Assembly (NCBI GenBank): GCA_945903655.1
Contig: CAMDOY010000195.1
Span: forward strand, 1 to 6,985
From: Rhizobium sp. Q54
GTDB lineage: Bacteria > Pseudomonadota > Alphaproteobacteria > Rhizobiales > Beijerinckiaceae
DNA: 6,985 nt
Reading direction: 5' to 3'
This document shows positions 6,933 through 6,985 of this stretch, one piece after another; the stretch's first letter is position 1, and each line of letters starts with the position of its first letter. Both the position numbers and the translations under genes were made by a program. The notes beneath the pieces were generated by a model. That model had not been told where the DNA came from. It worked only from the letters and a program-made list of their open reading frames with translations, and did no database searches.

Positions 6933-6985
6933 AATTCATGAGGGAGACATGATAGCTTAATCACAACAATTAATGGGAACGGGGT
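6933..6985. other. AT-richer non-coding end of the window
   Basis: Composition drops sharply from the GC-rich genes, as expected for an intergenic region. It contains an inverted repeat TTAAT (6957-6961) and ATTAA (6969-6973) separated by 7 bases. I see no convincing gene start, promoter pair or RNA gene before the window ends. It may be the upstream region of the next gene. Confidence 0.4.

Noticed and set aside
5855..6964. Minus-strand open frame of about 369 codons beginning in the downstream intergenic DNA
   Set aside because: It covers the whole of xdhC on the opposite strand, shows no recognisable domain, and has biased R/G/H/A composition. I saw no good ribosome binding site for it.
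1..6985. Mobile elements, CRISPR arrays, tRNA or rRNA genes, riboswitches
   Set aside because: No transposase-like protein, spaced direct repeats, tRNA-like fold or long structured leader was seen. In particular, the 58-base gap at 1030-1087 is too short and lacks the conserved core of a purine riboswitch.

Overview
The window looks like a piece of an alphaproteobacterial chromosome, probably Hyphomicrobiales-like. The reasons are high GC with strong G/C preference at third codon positions, the xdhA-xdhB-xdhC order with the iron-sulfur/FAD and molybdenum parts on separate chains (Rhodobacter capsulatus type), and a BMP-family transporter next to it. The lineage is an inference from composition and gene order and was not tested by a search.

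Layout, all on the + strand and tightly packed: the last codons of an inner-membrane permease of a BMP/sugar-type ABC importer (to 106); a second, complete permease (106-1029); a 58-base gap with a candidate promoter, a palindrome and a small hairpin; a secreted BMP-family substrate-binding protein (1088-2161); xdhA (2189-3670, iron-sulfur and FAD subunit); xdhB (3657-5975, molybdopterin subunit); xdhC (5972-6892, Moco sulfuration/insertion chaperone); then about 90 AT-richer bases with a possible weak terminator. No gene was found on the minus strand: the long open frames there are antisense shadows of the GC-rich genes.

The genes make sense together as purine salvage or catabolism. The binding protein and the two permeases, with an ATPase expected upstream of the window, would bring a purine base or nucleoside into the cell. 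XdhAB would oxidise hypoxanthine to xanthine and urate with NAD+, and XdhC would supply the sulfurated molybdenum cofactor. All eight iron-sulfur cysteines and the key XDH active-site residues are present, so the enzyme appears intact and purine-specific. I see no mobile element, CRISPR array or RNA gene, and no sign of a new kind of system. The most useful open questions are the ligand of the importer and the control region in front of the binding-protein gene.
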